Positions 8,267 through 15,939 of a DNA stretch of 38,566 bases are shown here, in pieces. The position numbers and the translations under genes are program-made. The notes below the pieces were generated by a model that was not told the DNA's origin, did no database searches, and was given only the letters and a program-made list of their open reading frames with translations. This stretch comes from a bacterium (lineage in GTDB: Bacteria; Verrucomicrobiota; Verrucomicrobiia; Limisphaerales; J093): positions 1 to 38,566 of the forward strand of contig JAKANS010000038.1 of assembly GCA_021823625.1 (NCBI GenBank), written 5' to 3'. Position 1 is the first letter of the stretch, and every line of letters begins with the position of its first letter.

Positions 8267-8371
8267 GGGATGAACCGCACCAACTGCGGCCTATCCGCGG
8301 TGGTTGCCAGGGATAAACCGCACACACTGCGGTTAAACCCCGGAAAGTCCGGGATGAACCGCTTGCGGTTC
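8267..8371. repeat. Three spaced copies of GGGATRAACCGC forming a chain of hairpins
   Basis: GGGATRAACCGC occurs at 8267, 8310 and 8351, spaced 43 and 41 bp. Each copy is the left arm of a stem-loop: CCGCA/TGCGG near 8275-8289, AACCGCA (8316-8322)/TGCGGTT (8328-8334), and GAACCGC (8356-8362)/GCGGTTC (8365-8371). A fourth stem, CCCGGA/TCCGGG (8339-8353), lies between the last two. The block sits in the 290-bp non-coding stretch after ymdB and ends 7 bp before the attC-like box at 8379. No protein is encoded in 8115-8405. Confidence 0.6.
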
Positions 8372-8378
8372 AATCACT

Positions 8379-8387
8379 GTTAGACGC
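8379..8387. other. attC-like R' box (GTTAGACGC) at the left edge of a cassette-like unit
   Basis: GTTAGAC fits the integron attC 3' core consensus GTTRRRY exactly. It lies 33 bp before the small lipoprotein gene, where a cassette boundary belongs. Its exact reverse complement, GCGTCTAAC, occurs directly after that gene at 8660-8668. I cannot find the matching left half (RYYYAAC) upstream, so this would be a partial or decayed attC. The palindrome at 8356-8371 lies just inside it. Confidence 0.5.
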
Positions 8388-8420
8388 AAATATCAGCTAA
8401 CTCCTATGTTCATCTACCGT

Positions 8421-8648
8421 ATGAAAAAATACCTCATATCGTCACTAACCGCGTCCGCCATGTGCGCGCTTTTGGTTGGCTGCGCGACACGGAGCACTCC
8501 AGCAAGTGGGCGTTTCCAAGCTTCGGCTTGGGGGTTCTCTGGACCGAATGCCACCGGCCACGGATGCTATATTTTGGACACATGGACTGGCGAGTTGTGG
8601 GCCGCCGGTGGCAACGGTGCCACAAAACTCTCCGGGCCTTTGAAATGA
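8421..8648 (+). CDS. Small lipoprotein carried in an integron-cassette-like unit
   Basis: From ATG 8421 the product is 75 residues: MKKYLISSLTASAMCALLVG-C, a classic lipoprotein signal with lipobox LVGC, followed by a short mature part. The latter contains GRFQASAWGF and YILDTWTGELW, a pattern (GRFQ ... xxLDTxTGxxW) seen in many tiny exported proteins of PVC bacteria. An ATG at 8406 is also in frame but would place five residues before the signal. The first 60 bases are clearly more AT-rich than the flanking chromosome. The gene is bracketed by GTTAGACGC (8379) and GCGTCTAAC (8660), the hallmark layout of a single-gene integron cassette. It would be attached to a membrane; the function is unknown. 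Confidence 0.6.
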   Translation: MKKYLISSLTASAMCALLVGCATRSTPASGRFQASAWGFSGPNATGHGCYILDTWTGELWAAGGNGATKLSGPLK

Positions 8649-8660
8649 TCGGATTCGGCG

Positions 8661-8791
8661 CGTCTAACCATGCGATGCAGCGAACGGCGGCGGGCCGTCG
8701 CAGTTGCAATCGACGCGCTTGGTGGCCGCCGTCGCTGCGCTCGCCTCGCCGACCGTGAATGACCCCGGATCACCTATATTGGTCGTTCGGC
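8661..8791. other. attC-like recombination site (degenerate right box)
   Basis: The site begins with GTCTAAC (8662-8668), a perfect RYYYAAC attC left core, 13 bp after the lipoprotein stop. Inside, GCAGCGAACGGCGGC (8677-8691) pairs with GCCGCCGTCGCTGC (8725-8738), leaving a single unpaired A. That imperfect stem with an extrahelical base is what integron integrases recognise. The expected right core GTTRRRY would be GTTCGGC at 8785-8791, with C in place of a purine. The total of 131 bp is within the known attC range. No integron integrase is in the window, so this would be an integrase-less cassette remnant. Confidence 0.5.
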
Positions 8792-8830
8792 GGGAAGTAA
8801 TGAATCCCTCGCCTTGTCCGATCGCATTTC

Positions 8831-9082
8831 ATGCGGCCTATGAGTGGCTACACATTCACAGCCTATTTCGAGAACGAGGTGCTGCGTAAGCGCCCCTACC
8901 TGAAGAAGGAGTGGTGCATACGCGTCTGCGAGAAACCCCTCCGGGTTGAATCCCAGGAGAACAACCGGTTCCGATTATGGGGCGAAATCGAGGAACTCGA
9001 AGGACGCGTCCTCCACGTCGTAACGCTGCCGGACAAGACCACGATTCACAATGCATTTCCAGATCGGGGATTCAAGCGATGA
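8831..9082 (+). CDS. DUF4258-like protein (possible toxin of a small module)
   Basis: This 83-residue protein has the pattern LRKRPYLKKEWCIRVCEKPLRVE followed by FRLWGEIEELEGRVLHVVTL and TIHNAFPDRGF. It resembles the DUF4258 fold (a RelE/BrnT-like group: N-terminal helix, PxRVE strand, gRxLrVV strand, and a C-terminal xxNAFPDR). Its TGA stop overlaps the ATG of the next gene by 4 bp (ATGA at 9079-9082), so the two are coupled. DUF4258-DUF2283 pairs are common in bacteria and are suspected toxin-antitoxin modules. A second in-frame ATG at 8840 is possible. Base composition is lower in GC than the flanking housekeeping genes. Confidence 0.6.
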   Translation: MRPMSGYTFTAYFENEVLRKRPYLKKEWCIRVCEKPLRVESQENNRFRLWGEIEELEGRVLHVVTLPDKTTIHNAFPDRGFKR

Positions 9083-9297
9083 AAATCAACTACTACAAAG
9101 ACACGGACTCCCTCTATATCGATCTCTCGTCGAAGCCCAGCGCCGACAGCAGAGAGGTCTCGGAGGGTATCGTTTTGGACTATGATGCTGAGGGCAACAT
9201 CACCGGCATCGACATCGATAACGCCAGCCGAAAAATTGACCTGCGCGAAGTGATTCTCAGCAAGATCCCGGCGGAAGTCGAAGCTCTCACTGCCTAA
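9079..9297 (+). CDS. DUF2283 protein (possible antitoxin partner)
   Basis: The 72-residue product starts MKINYYKDTDSLYIDLSSKP, followed by EVSEGIVLDYDAEGNITGID and IDNASRKIDL. This is the full DUF2283 signature (YDxxxDxLYI, VxxGIxxDxDxxGxIxGIEI, AS). The start is fixed by the 4-bp overlap with the upstream DUF4258-like gene. The paired arrangement suggests the DUF2283 protein neutralises or modulates its partner, which is inference. A strong stem-loop at 9320-9358 follows 22 bp downstream and separates the pair from xseA. Confidence 0.8.
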   Translation: MKINYYKDTDSLYIDLSSKPSADSREVSEGIVLDYDAEGNITGIDIDNASRKIDLREVILSKIPAEVEALTA

Positions 9298-9319
9298 AAA
9301 CCGTCCACCAAGACAGGTG

Positions 9320-9358
9320 GAGGATATTTCAAGACCGCGGACGGTCTTGAAAATCCTC
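9320..9358. terminator. Long stem-loop (17 bp, one bulge, CGGA loop) between the DUF2283 gene and xseA
   Basis: The left arm 9320-9337 pairs with the right arm 9342-9358 over 17 base pairs, with one bulged A at 9326 and a 4-nt loop CGGA (9338-9341). A smaller stem CCACC/GGTGG (9306-9320) abuts it. It lies between two plus-strand genes. No T-run follows, so it may be a factor-dependent terminator, an RNA-stability element or a mobile palindrome. Confidence 0.5.
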
Positions 9359-9411
9359 ATCAGCAACGTCAACCGCGTACCTCCCTTGCCCAGCGCAGCC
9401 GCCTGAACCGC

Positions 9412-10836
9412 ATGGCCCGCCAAGCGAAATCTCAATGGGACTTCGGTGAACTGTTCCCGCCCGAACAGACCCGCCGCGTCATGAGCGTCTCGGAGTTGAC
9501 GCTCCAAGTGAAGCGACTGCTCGAAACGCAGCTCGGTTCACTCTGGGTTTCCGGCGAGGTCTCGAACCTGCGCGTGCAGACGTCCGGCCATGCCTATTTC
9601 ACGCTCAAGGACGCCGGCGCGCAGTTGAGTTGCGTGCTTTTTCGCGGCGAGGCACGGGGCGGCCGCGACTTGCTCGAAGACGGCCGTAAGGTGTTGCTCC
9701 AAGGCGAGCTCACGGTCTATGAGCCGCGCGGCCAGTACCAGCTCATGGTCAAGGCGGTGGAACTGCAAGGCGTCGGCGCGCTCCAACTCGCGTTCGAGCG
9801 GCTCAAGCAGAAGCTCCAAGCCGAAGGGCTGTTTGCCGCGGAGCGCAAGCGCCCGTTGCCGCCTTACCCGGAACGGATCGGTGTCGTGACCTCGCCGAGC
9901 GGGGCCGCGTTGCGCGACGTGCTCCACGTGGTGGAGCGACGCCAGCCTTCGCTGGAAATCGTACTCGCGCCTTGTCGCGTCCAAGGCGATGGAGCCGCCG
10001 ACGAAATCGCCGCCGCCATCCGCCGGCTGAACGAGTTCAGCGCCATCGCTCAAGGCTCGCAAACCGAAGCGACCACGCCGCGTGCCTCGCGTCTCGATTT
10101 GATTTTGGTCACGCGCGGCGGTGGCAGTCTCGAAGACCTCTGGGCCTTTAACGAAGAAGCGGTGGCGCGCGCGATTTTCGAGTCCGCCTTGCCGGTGGTG
10201 TCCGCGGTCGGCCACGAAATCGACTTCACCATCGCCGACTTCGTTGCCGACGTGCGGGCCGCCACGCCCAGCGCCGCGGCGGAAATCATCACCCAGGAAG
10301 CCTTCGCCGCGCGGACCTACGTGGCGGAGACGCGCGAGCGACTGCCGGCGCTGGCCCGCGACGGTTGCGCGGCCTGGCGCGAGACCATCCGGGACTGGCT
10401 GGCCCGCCTCGGCCGGTCGCATCCGCGACGGCGCATCAACGAAGCCTGGCAACGACTGGACGATCTGCGGAGCGCGATGGCGCGGGCCGGGCGCACCCGC
10501 CTCCGCGAAGCGCAAGCGCGTTGGGCGACCCTGCGCGCCGCGTGGCGGCATCTGCATCCCGCCGCAAACCTTGCCCGCCAACGACAGGAGCTGGAGCGCG
10601 TGGTGGGTCGTCTGCGCGAACTCGCCGGTCGCGAGTTGGCGGAGCAGGCGCGTTCGTTAGCCGCCTTGAGGGACCGGTTGCGCCTGCTCTCGCCGCAGCA
10701 AACGCTGGCGCGCGGTTACTCGATCACCCGCGACACGGTTACCGGCAGCGTCATCCGATCGCCCCGCGAAACCCGCCCCGGCCAGGTGTTGCGAACACGC
10801 GTCCGCGACGGCGAGATTCAGAGCAAGGTCGAGTGA
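9412..10836 (+). CDS. xseA: Exodeoxyribonuclease VII large subunit
   Basis: XseA is the catalytic subunit of ExoVII, which degrades single-stranded DNA from both ends into short oligonucleotides. The 474-residue protein has the N-terminal OB fold (SVSELTLQVKRLLETQLGSLWVSGEVSN at 25-52, then SGHAYFTLKD at 58-67). The catalytic core follows with RIGVVTSPSGAALRDVLHVV (155-174), LILVTRGGGSLEDLWAFNEE (230-249) and SAVGHEIDFTIADFVADVRA (264-283). The long helical C-terminal region ends with the family's QTLARGYSITRD. ATG 9412 gives 23 residues before MSVSELTLQ; ATG 9481 is the alternative start. No xseB lies next to it in this window. Confidence 0.95.
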   Translation: MARQAKSQWDFGELFPPEQTRRVMSVSELTLQVKRLLETQLGSLWVSGEVSNLRVQTSGHAYFTLKDAGAQLSCVLFRGEARGGRDLLEDGRKVLLQGELTVYEPRGQYQLMVKAVELQGVGALQLAFERLKQKLQAEGLFAAERKRPLPPYPERIGVVTSPSGAALRDVLHVVERRQPSLEIVLAPCRVQGDGAADEIAAAIRRLNEFSAIAQGSQTEATTPRASRLDLILVTRGGGSLEDLWAFNEEAVARAIFESALPVVSAVGHEIDFTIADFVADVRAATPSAAAEIITQEAFAARTYVAETRERLPALARDGCAAWRETIRDWLARLGRSHPRRRINEAWQRLDDLRSAMARAGRTRLREAQARWATLRAAWRHLHPAANLARQRQELERVVGRLRELAGRELAEQARSLAALRDRLRLLSPQQTLARGYSITRDTVTGSVIRSPRETRPGQVLRTRVRDGEIQSKVE

Positions 10837-10962
10837 GGCTGGTGCGCCGGGCCGGCTTTTCCACCTGGAATCTACAAGGGATTCCGCGGCGCGGTTGTAT
10901 TTTCCGCTGTTCCTTTGAAGCCGGTACGCCATGATGCGGGCGTTCACTTGAAGCATTGATTT

Positions 10963-11970
10963 ATGGCAAACAGCAAGACTCCCAAGCCCAAAGAATCTCC
11001 GGCGGGTCGCTGGCTTTCGTACCGGCCCGAGATCAAGGTCCTCGATTGCACGATCCGCGACGGCGGGCTGATGAACAACCACCAGTTCGACGACAGCGTC
11101 GTGAAGGCGGTTTACACCGCGTGTGCCGCGGCGGGCATCGACTACATGGAAATCGGCTACAAGGCCTCGCGCAAAGGGATCAAGGCGGGGGAGTACGGCG
11201 CCTGGAAGTATTGCCTCGAAGACGACATTCGCCGGATCGTGGGCGACAATCCAACTTCGGTGAAGCTCTCGGTCATGGCCGACGCCGAGAAGTGCGATTA
11301 CCGCGAAGACATTCCGCCCAAAAAAGAGAGCATCATCGACATGGTCCGCGTGGCGACCTACATCAGCCAGATTCCGACCGCGCTGGACATGGTCAAAGAC
11401 GCCCACGACAAAGGTTACGAAACCACGCTCAACCTCATGGCCGTTTCGACCGTGCCGGACCGCGAGCTCGCCGAGGGTTTGGAAATGATGGTGCAAGCCG
11501 AGGCGCAGGCCATCTATGTGGTGGACAGCTTCGGTTCACTCTACAGCGAGCAGGTGGATTACCTGGTCAAGAAGTACCTCAGCCACTGCAAGCCCGCGGG
11601 CAAGGAGGTGGGCGTCCACATGCACAACAACCTCCAACTCGCTTTCGCCAACACCATCGAGGGCATCGTCCGCGGGGCGAATTACCTCGACGCCACGATG
11701 GCGGGCCTGGGCCGCGGCGCGGGCAATTGCCTCATGGAATTGCTGCTCGGCTTTCTGCACAACCCGAAGTACGACCTCCGTCCCGTGCTCGACTGCGTGC
11801 AAAACCACATCGAGCCGATGCGCGCGAAGCTGCTCTGGGGTTACGATCTGCCGTACCTGCTCACCGGTTTGCTGAACCAGCACCCGCGCACCGCGATCAA
11901 GTTCAAGGAAGCCGAACTCAAAGGCGAGAAGGGCGACATCCTTCGCTTTTACGACACGGTGACGGAGTAG
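10963..11970 (+). CDS. HMGL-like (DRE-TIM) aldolase family protein
   Basis: The 335-residue protein is a DRE-TIM metallolyase of the HMG-CoA lyase/4-hydroxy-2-oxovalerate aldolase type. The strand-1 signature LDCTIRDGG (27-35) supplies the Asp/Arg/Asp catalytic and metal residues. MEIGYKASR (62-70) forms strand 2, and VGVHMHNN near 220 gives the two metal-binding His and Asn of the HxHN motif. AGLGRGAGN follows near 250. It is shorter than isopropylmalate synthases and lacks their C-terminal regulatory domain, so it is a free-standing aldolase whose substrate cannot be read from sequence. ATG 10963 is chosen because the next upstream in-frame codons are non-conserved. It stands alone between xseA and the DUF5107 gene. 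Confidence 0.8.
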   Translation: MANSKTPKPKESPAGRWLSYRPEIKVLDCTIRDGGLMNNHQFDDSVVKAVYTACAAAGIDYMEIGYKASRKGIKAGEYGAWKYCLEDDIRRIVGDNPTSVKLSVMADAEKCDYREDIPPKKESIIDMVRVATYISQIPTALDMVKDAHDKGYETTLNLMAVSTVPDRELAEGLEMMVQAEAQAIYVVDSFGSLYSEQVDYLVKKYLSHCKPAGKEVGVHMHNNLQLAFANTIEGIVRGANYLDATMAGLGRGAGNCLMELLLGFLHNPKYDLRPVLDCVQNHIEPMRAKLLWGYDLPYLLTGLLNQHPRTAIKFKEAELKGEKGDILRFYDTVTE

Positions 11971-12108
11971 GCCGATCCGCGTCGGAATATCCCAGGCTTG
12001 CGTTTGGAGTAGTCTGTACGCTCGGCGTCTCCCCGTGGCGGGTTTGTGTTTTTCCACTGGTGAGGTAGTCGTGTTCAGGGCATAGTTCCCGCCGAACTCA
12101 GCCTGCAC

Positions 12109-14970
12109 ATGAAAACGCCCGCACTCATCCTGGCGGCACTCGCGCTGGTGCTGCCTTCCACCTTCCCTGTACTCGCGAAAGACGCCGTCCGCGCCTCGCG
12201 GGGCCAGATTACCCTGCCGACCTATCCGTGGGCAGCCGTCAAACACCCGTATTTTCGCGGCACGGACGGAGTAAACATCTACCCCTACCCGATGCTCGAT
12301 TTTCTGAGCCGCGACAAGACCAACCGCACTTACCAGACCGTCATTCTCGAGAACGACTATCTGCGCATTACGTTCCTGCCGGAGCTCGGCGGCAAGATCC
12401 ACGAGGTGCTCGACAAGACCACCGGCCAGCTAATGTTTTATGTGAACCACGTCATCAAACCCGCCCTCATCGGCCAGGCTGGCGCGTGGACCTCCGGCGG
12501 CGTCGAGTGGAACACCGGCCCGCAGGGCCACACCGTCGGTTGCATGCAGCCGGTCGAGGTCGTGATCCTGCCCCGCGAAAAGGACGGCTCGCAGTCCGTG
12601 GCCGTCGGCGAGACCGAACGCATCTACGGCACCAAATGGACGGTTGTGGTCACGCTCCGGCCCGGCCGCTCGTTCATCGAGGAACGCATCCGCATCTACA
12701 ACCCCACCGTGACCATCCGCCCGTACTACTTCTGGAACTGTACCGCCGTGCCGAACACCAAGGGCTTTCGCTTCATCTACCCGATGACACTCGGCATGGA
12801 CCACAGCGGCGAGAAGTTTTTCAACTGGCCGATCGACCACGGCAAAGACCTCACCCGCGGAACGAACTACCAGGATGCTTCCTCCATCTTCGCCTACAAC
12901 TGCGACCAGGATTTCTTCGGCTCGTACAACGACGACCTCGACCGCGGCGTGGTGGCCTATGCGAACCATCATCAACTCCCCGGCAAGAAAGCCTGGACCT
13001 GGGGCTGGGGCAGCTACGGCACAATGCACCAGATGGACCTTACCGACGACGACGGTCCCTACAATGAAGTCCAAACCGGCCCGCTCCTGACCCAAGGCGA
13101 GGTCGGCCGACTCGATCCGTGCGAAGCCGTCGAGTGGCGGGAATGGTGGTATCCCATCCACGGCCTCGGCGGATTCGCTTACGCGAACAAGGATGTGGCG
13201 GTGAACGTGGCGAGGAACGGGGGCAAGTTGCAGTTGCAGATACTTGGCTCGGGCACGTGGGAAAATGCGGTGGCGAAGGCGATCAAGGACGGCCGCGAAC
13301 TCGCGCAGGCCCGGTGCAGTCTGACGCCGCAGAAACCGACTGAACTGGCGTTGGATTTGGGCGGTGAGCCGACGCCGGTGGAAATCGAGATCGGCACTGA
13401 CAAGCAAAACCTGGCCCGCTTTCGCTTCCCGCTTGACCTGCCGGTCCGCAAACCGCCAGAGAAAAAACGGTCGCCGCAGACGGCATCCGAGCTTGCCCAG
13501 GCTGGCTGGGAAGATTTCCTGTTCGCGCGATTCCGCGAAGCCGAAGCCCGGTTTCACAAAGCTCTGGAAAGCGATTCCAAGTGCGTCGAGGCGCACATGG
13601 GGTTGGCCTACCTCAATCTGGATCCGAACCCGGCGGCGGCGGCTGAGGCGGCCCGCGCGGCTTTGGCCGTTGCTCCCGAAAACGGACGGGCCCGCTTCGC
13701 CCTGGCGGTAGCCGAGTACCGCCTCGGCAACGAGCCGGCCGCGTTGGATGCGGCCTGGCAAGCGGCGCTGGATCCCGCGACGGCCATTGCCGGACGCGCG
13801 TTGGCGGCCAAGATATTGATCCGCCGGCAGGATTGGACCGGAGTCATTCACGCGCTTGAGGAGCGTGGCCCGTGGCGGACCGATCCACTCTGTCGGGACC
13901 GGCTGGCCTTTGCCTGCGAACACGCTGGACGCGCGGCCGTCACCGCTCAGCAGGCACGCGAAAGCCTGGCTGACGACCCGCTGGATGTCTTTGCCACGTC
14001 CTTGCTGGAGCGCGCCGGTGGCCAACCGGACAACTCAGAGGCGGACGTTTCACGCCTCCGACCGGAGGCCCGGCGGGAACTCGCGGTCGAGCTGGCCGCC
14101 TTGGCGGCGGGGACGAACGCCCCGAGGATCGAGGCCTGGCCGTATCGCTACGAAGAACTCGCGACTTTGCGTGCTGCGGTTGCCTCCCACCAGGCGGACG
14201 GGCAGGCCGCGCTCGCCTTGGGCCACTTGCTCTTCCAGCTTGGCCGCTACGCCGAAGGGCGCGAAATGTGGAAAAAGGCCGCTGAACTCGGCACCGAACC
14301 GGTCATCGCCTGCCGCGCGCTCGGCATGGCCGCCAAAACCCTCGACGGCGACCTGAACGCCGCGCGCGGTTGGCTTGAGAAGGCGAACCAAACCGACCCG
14401 AAAGACTCCATCGTTGCTCGCGACTTGGCGAATGTCCTTTTCGCCCTTGCCGATAAAGCCGGCACCGACGCCGACAAGCGTGCGTTGACCAGCGAAGCCC
14501 GCGACCGGCTCCAAGGCGCGTTCGAGGAGGGCAAAGGGCGCTCGGACTTTGCCGCTTTGCTGGCCCGTTCGCACAACCGCTTGGGCGACTACGCCGAAAC
14601 GGCCAAGCTGCTCGACTCAGTCCGCATTACCATCTGGGAAGGTGCGCACGAAGCGCACGATTTGTTCGAGGAAGCCCACCTCGCCTTGGGCGACGAGCAG
14701 TTGATGGCCGGTCATCCCGCCGAGGCCTTGGCTGAGTTCAACCGCGCGCTCGAATACCCGAAGAACCTCGCCACCGGCAAACTCGAAACCACCCGCGAAG
14801 CGCACATCCACTACCGGCGCGGCAACGCCCTGGCAGCGTTGGGCCGGAAAGACGAAGCCGCGGCTGCCTGGCGCCTGGCAGCCGACGAAGCCCCGTCCAA
14901 CGATCGCCGAATCGAAACCGCCCGTGAAAAAGCCGCTGCCGCGCTCCAAGCGCTCTCCGCATCCCATTGA
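12109..14970 (+). CDS. Secreted DUF5107 protein with C-terminal TPR repeats
   Basis: This 953-residue protein begins with a signal peptide (MKTPALILAALALVLPSTFPVLA). Residues about 35-380 form the DUF5107 domain: VILENDYLRITFLPELGGKIHEVLDKTTG, then GGVEWNTGPQGHTVG, IRPYYFWNCTAVPN and VEWREWWYPIHGLGGFAYAN. This is a galactose-mutarotase-like beta-sandwich expected to bind or act on sugars. After a linker, tetratricopeptide-like helical repeats run from about 460 to the end (AGWEDFLFARFREAEARFHKAL is the first; the last is HIHYRRGNALAALGRKDEAAAAW). The layout is typical of PVC and Bacteroidetes proteins linked to glycan use. Enzymatic activity is not proven from sequence. It converges on the PaaX-like gene. 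Confidence 0.85.
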   Translation: MKTPALILAALALVLPSTFPVLAKDAVRASRGQITLPTYPWAAVKHPYFRGTDGVNIYPYPMLDFLSRDKTNRTYQTVILENDYLRITFLPELGGKIHEVLDKTTGQLMFYVNHVIKPALIGQAGAWTSGGVEWNTGPQGHTVGCMQPVEVVILPREKDGSQSVAVGETERIYGTKWTVVVTLRPGRSFIEERIRIYNPTVTIRPYYFWNCTAVPNTKGFRFIYPMTLGMDHSGEKFFNWPIDHGKDLTRGTNYQDASSIFAYNCDQDFFGSYNDDLDRGVVAYANHHQLPGKKAWTWGWGSYGTMHQMDLTDDDGPYNEVQTGPLLTQGEVGRLDPCEAVEWREWWYPIHGLGGFAYANKDVAVNVARNGGKLQLQILGSGTWENAVAKAIKDGRELAQARCSLTPQKPTELALDLGGEPTPVEIEIGTDKQNLARFRFPLDLPVRKPPEKKRSPQTASELAQAGWEDFLFARFREAEARFHKALESDSKCVEAHMGLAYLNLDPNPAAAAEAARAALAVAPENGRARFALAVAEYRLGNEPAALDAAWQAALDPATAIAGRALAAKILIRRQDWTGVIHALEERGPWRTDPLCRDRLAFACEHAGRAAVTAQQARESLADDPLDVFATSLLERAGGQPDNSEADVSRLRPEARRELAVELAALAAGTNAPRIEAWPYRYEELATLRAAVASHQADGQAALALGHLLFQLGRYAEGREMWKKAAELGTEPVIACRALGMAAKTLDGDLNAARGWLEKANQTDPKDSIVARDLANVLFALADKAGTDADKRALTSEARDRLQGAFEEGKGRSDFAALLARSHNRLGDYAETAKLLDSVRITIWEGAHEAHDLFEEAHLALGDEQLMAGHPAEALAEFNRALEYPKNLATGKLETTREAHIHYRRGNALAALGRKDEAAAAWRLAADEAPSNDRRIETAREKAAAALQALSASH

Positions 14971-15008
14971 TCGCCACCCCTGATCGTGAAGTGCGCGTGG
15001 ATTGTATT

Positions 15009-15046
15009 GGCACACTATCTGTCGCAATTGTGACAATTATTGTCCA
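15009..15046. promoter_or_regulatory. 38-bp dyad, copy A (candidate operator downstream of the PaaX-like gene)
   Basis: The core GTCGCAATTGTGAC (15021-15034) is a near-perfect palindrome on AATT. It overlaps a perfect palindrome GACAAT-T-ATTGTC (15032-15044). It matches copy B at 15861-15898 at 31 of 38 positions in the same orientation. It lies between the convergent DUF5107 and PaaX-like genes, 25 bp beyond the stop of the latter, where no promoter of a known gene is expected. Confidence 0.55.
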
Positions 15047-15070
15047 AGCCGCGCACGCCTTCGAGTTCGG

Positions 15071-15850
15071 TCAACTCCCACCCCCCACGACATGCCGAGC
15101 AAGCGCTGCGAAAACGGCATTGCGTCGGTCCCAAGCTTTGCGCCCCGCGTAACCCGCCGGTAGCAATTGTTCGGGGAGAAACGGGTCCATCGTCGCTGCC
15201 GCCAGCCACGCCTCGCGCTCGGCCCGCAACCATTGTTTCAGTTTCGCCGATGCGAGATCGGATGCTTCGGCCAGTCCAAGTCCACGGTCTGCGACCTCGA
15301 ACCAAGCGCCGTACCGCTGATTGATGTGCGCAAAATCCCACGCGCCTTCGACCAGACTGGCGTCGGTGCTGGGCGGCACCGGTCGGCTGGTCAGGACGGT
15401 GAACGCCTCCGAGTTCGGCTTCAGCCGACGCACCGGAGACGGTTGCGAGTCGATCGGATCGGGTGAGATCCAAACGCTGTTTTGCAGATACCCCAGTCGC
15501 TGAGCGTGGAGCCAACGGGCGAGTTGTTGGCGCAGGCTGACTTCGCGAGCAGGCAGATCGAAGATCACAATCCGCCATTGACCGTCCCACAGGCGCTTCC
15601 AACGTTCGGCGGGATCAAGTCCGCCCCAGGCCGTTGCGCGGCCCGCCGCAGTCGGACGACGAACAGAACGTCCTTCAACTCGCTCAAGGTACTGGGCGCG
15701 TTCCAGACTCCGGAGGCGAAGCCGGAGTCGGCTCCGATGTTCCCAGGCCTCGAACGGCTGCAGGATGTTGGCGGGGGAAGGCCTCGCAACCAAGTCGAGA
15801 ACCCGCAGAAAAAGCAGCAGCCAATCGTGGCTCTGTCGGGATGCACTCAT
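15071..15850 (-). CDS. PaaX-like transcriptional regulator
   Basis: The 259-residue protein has the three-part PaaX layout: an N-terminal winged-helix region (about 8-75, LRLRLRSLERAQYLERVEG), a central Cas2-like ferredoxin fold with WRIVIFDLP (92-100), LRQQLARWLHAQRLGYLQNSVWISP (106-130), and a C-terminal helical region. PaaX represses phenylacetate catabolism in Escherichia coli by binding phenylacetyl-CoA, but no paa genes are present here, so the ligand is unknown. ATG 15850 is preferred over an in-frame GTG at 15865 that lies inside the operator-like dyad B. The gene is flanked on both sides by copies of that 38-bp dyad, suggesting autoregulation. It follows ridA on the same strand. Confidence 0.8.
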   Translation of the reverse strand: MSASRQSHDWLLLFLRVLDLVARPSPANILQPFEAWEHRSRLRLRLRSLERAQYLERVEGRSVRRPTAAGRATAWGGLDPAERWKRLWDGQWRIVIFDLPAREVSLRQQLARWLHAQRLGYLQNSVWISPDPIDSQPSPVRRLKPNSEAFTVLTSRPVPPSTDASLVEGAWDFAHINQRYGAWFEVADRGLGLAEASDLASAKLKQWLRAEREAWLAAATMDPFLPEQLLPAGYAGRKAWDRRNAVFAALARHVVGGGS

Positions 15851-15860
15851 GTCTGAATTC

Positions 15861-15898
15861 TGCACAATATGTGTCTCAATTGCGACAAATATTGTGCA
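15861..15898. promoter_or_regulatory. 38-bp dyad, copy B (candidate operator at the PaaX-like promoter)
   Basis: The outer arms TGCACAATAT (15861-15870) and ATATTGTGCA (15889-15898) are perfect inverted repeats. Between them lies a second palindrome, GTC-N-CAATTG-N-GAC (15873-15886), centred on the same axis. The element starts 11 bp upstream of the PaaX-like ATG, overlapping where its promoter or 5' leader must be. This is the expected position for an autorepression operator. Confidence 0.65.
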
Positions 15899-15939
15899 AA
15901 GCTTGGCACCTAAAGTGCAACAGCCGGAGCCGGCGAAGC

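Noticed and set aside
10837-10864. Weak stem plus TTTT after xseA as an intrinsic terminator
   Set aside because: Only about five base pairs including a G-T pair, and a T run of four; too weak to annotate.
15009-15046. Copy A of the dyad as a simple bidirectional terminator
   Set aside because: Its similarity to copy B at a promoter is too high for an unrelated terminator, and no T-run flanks it.
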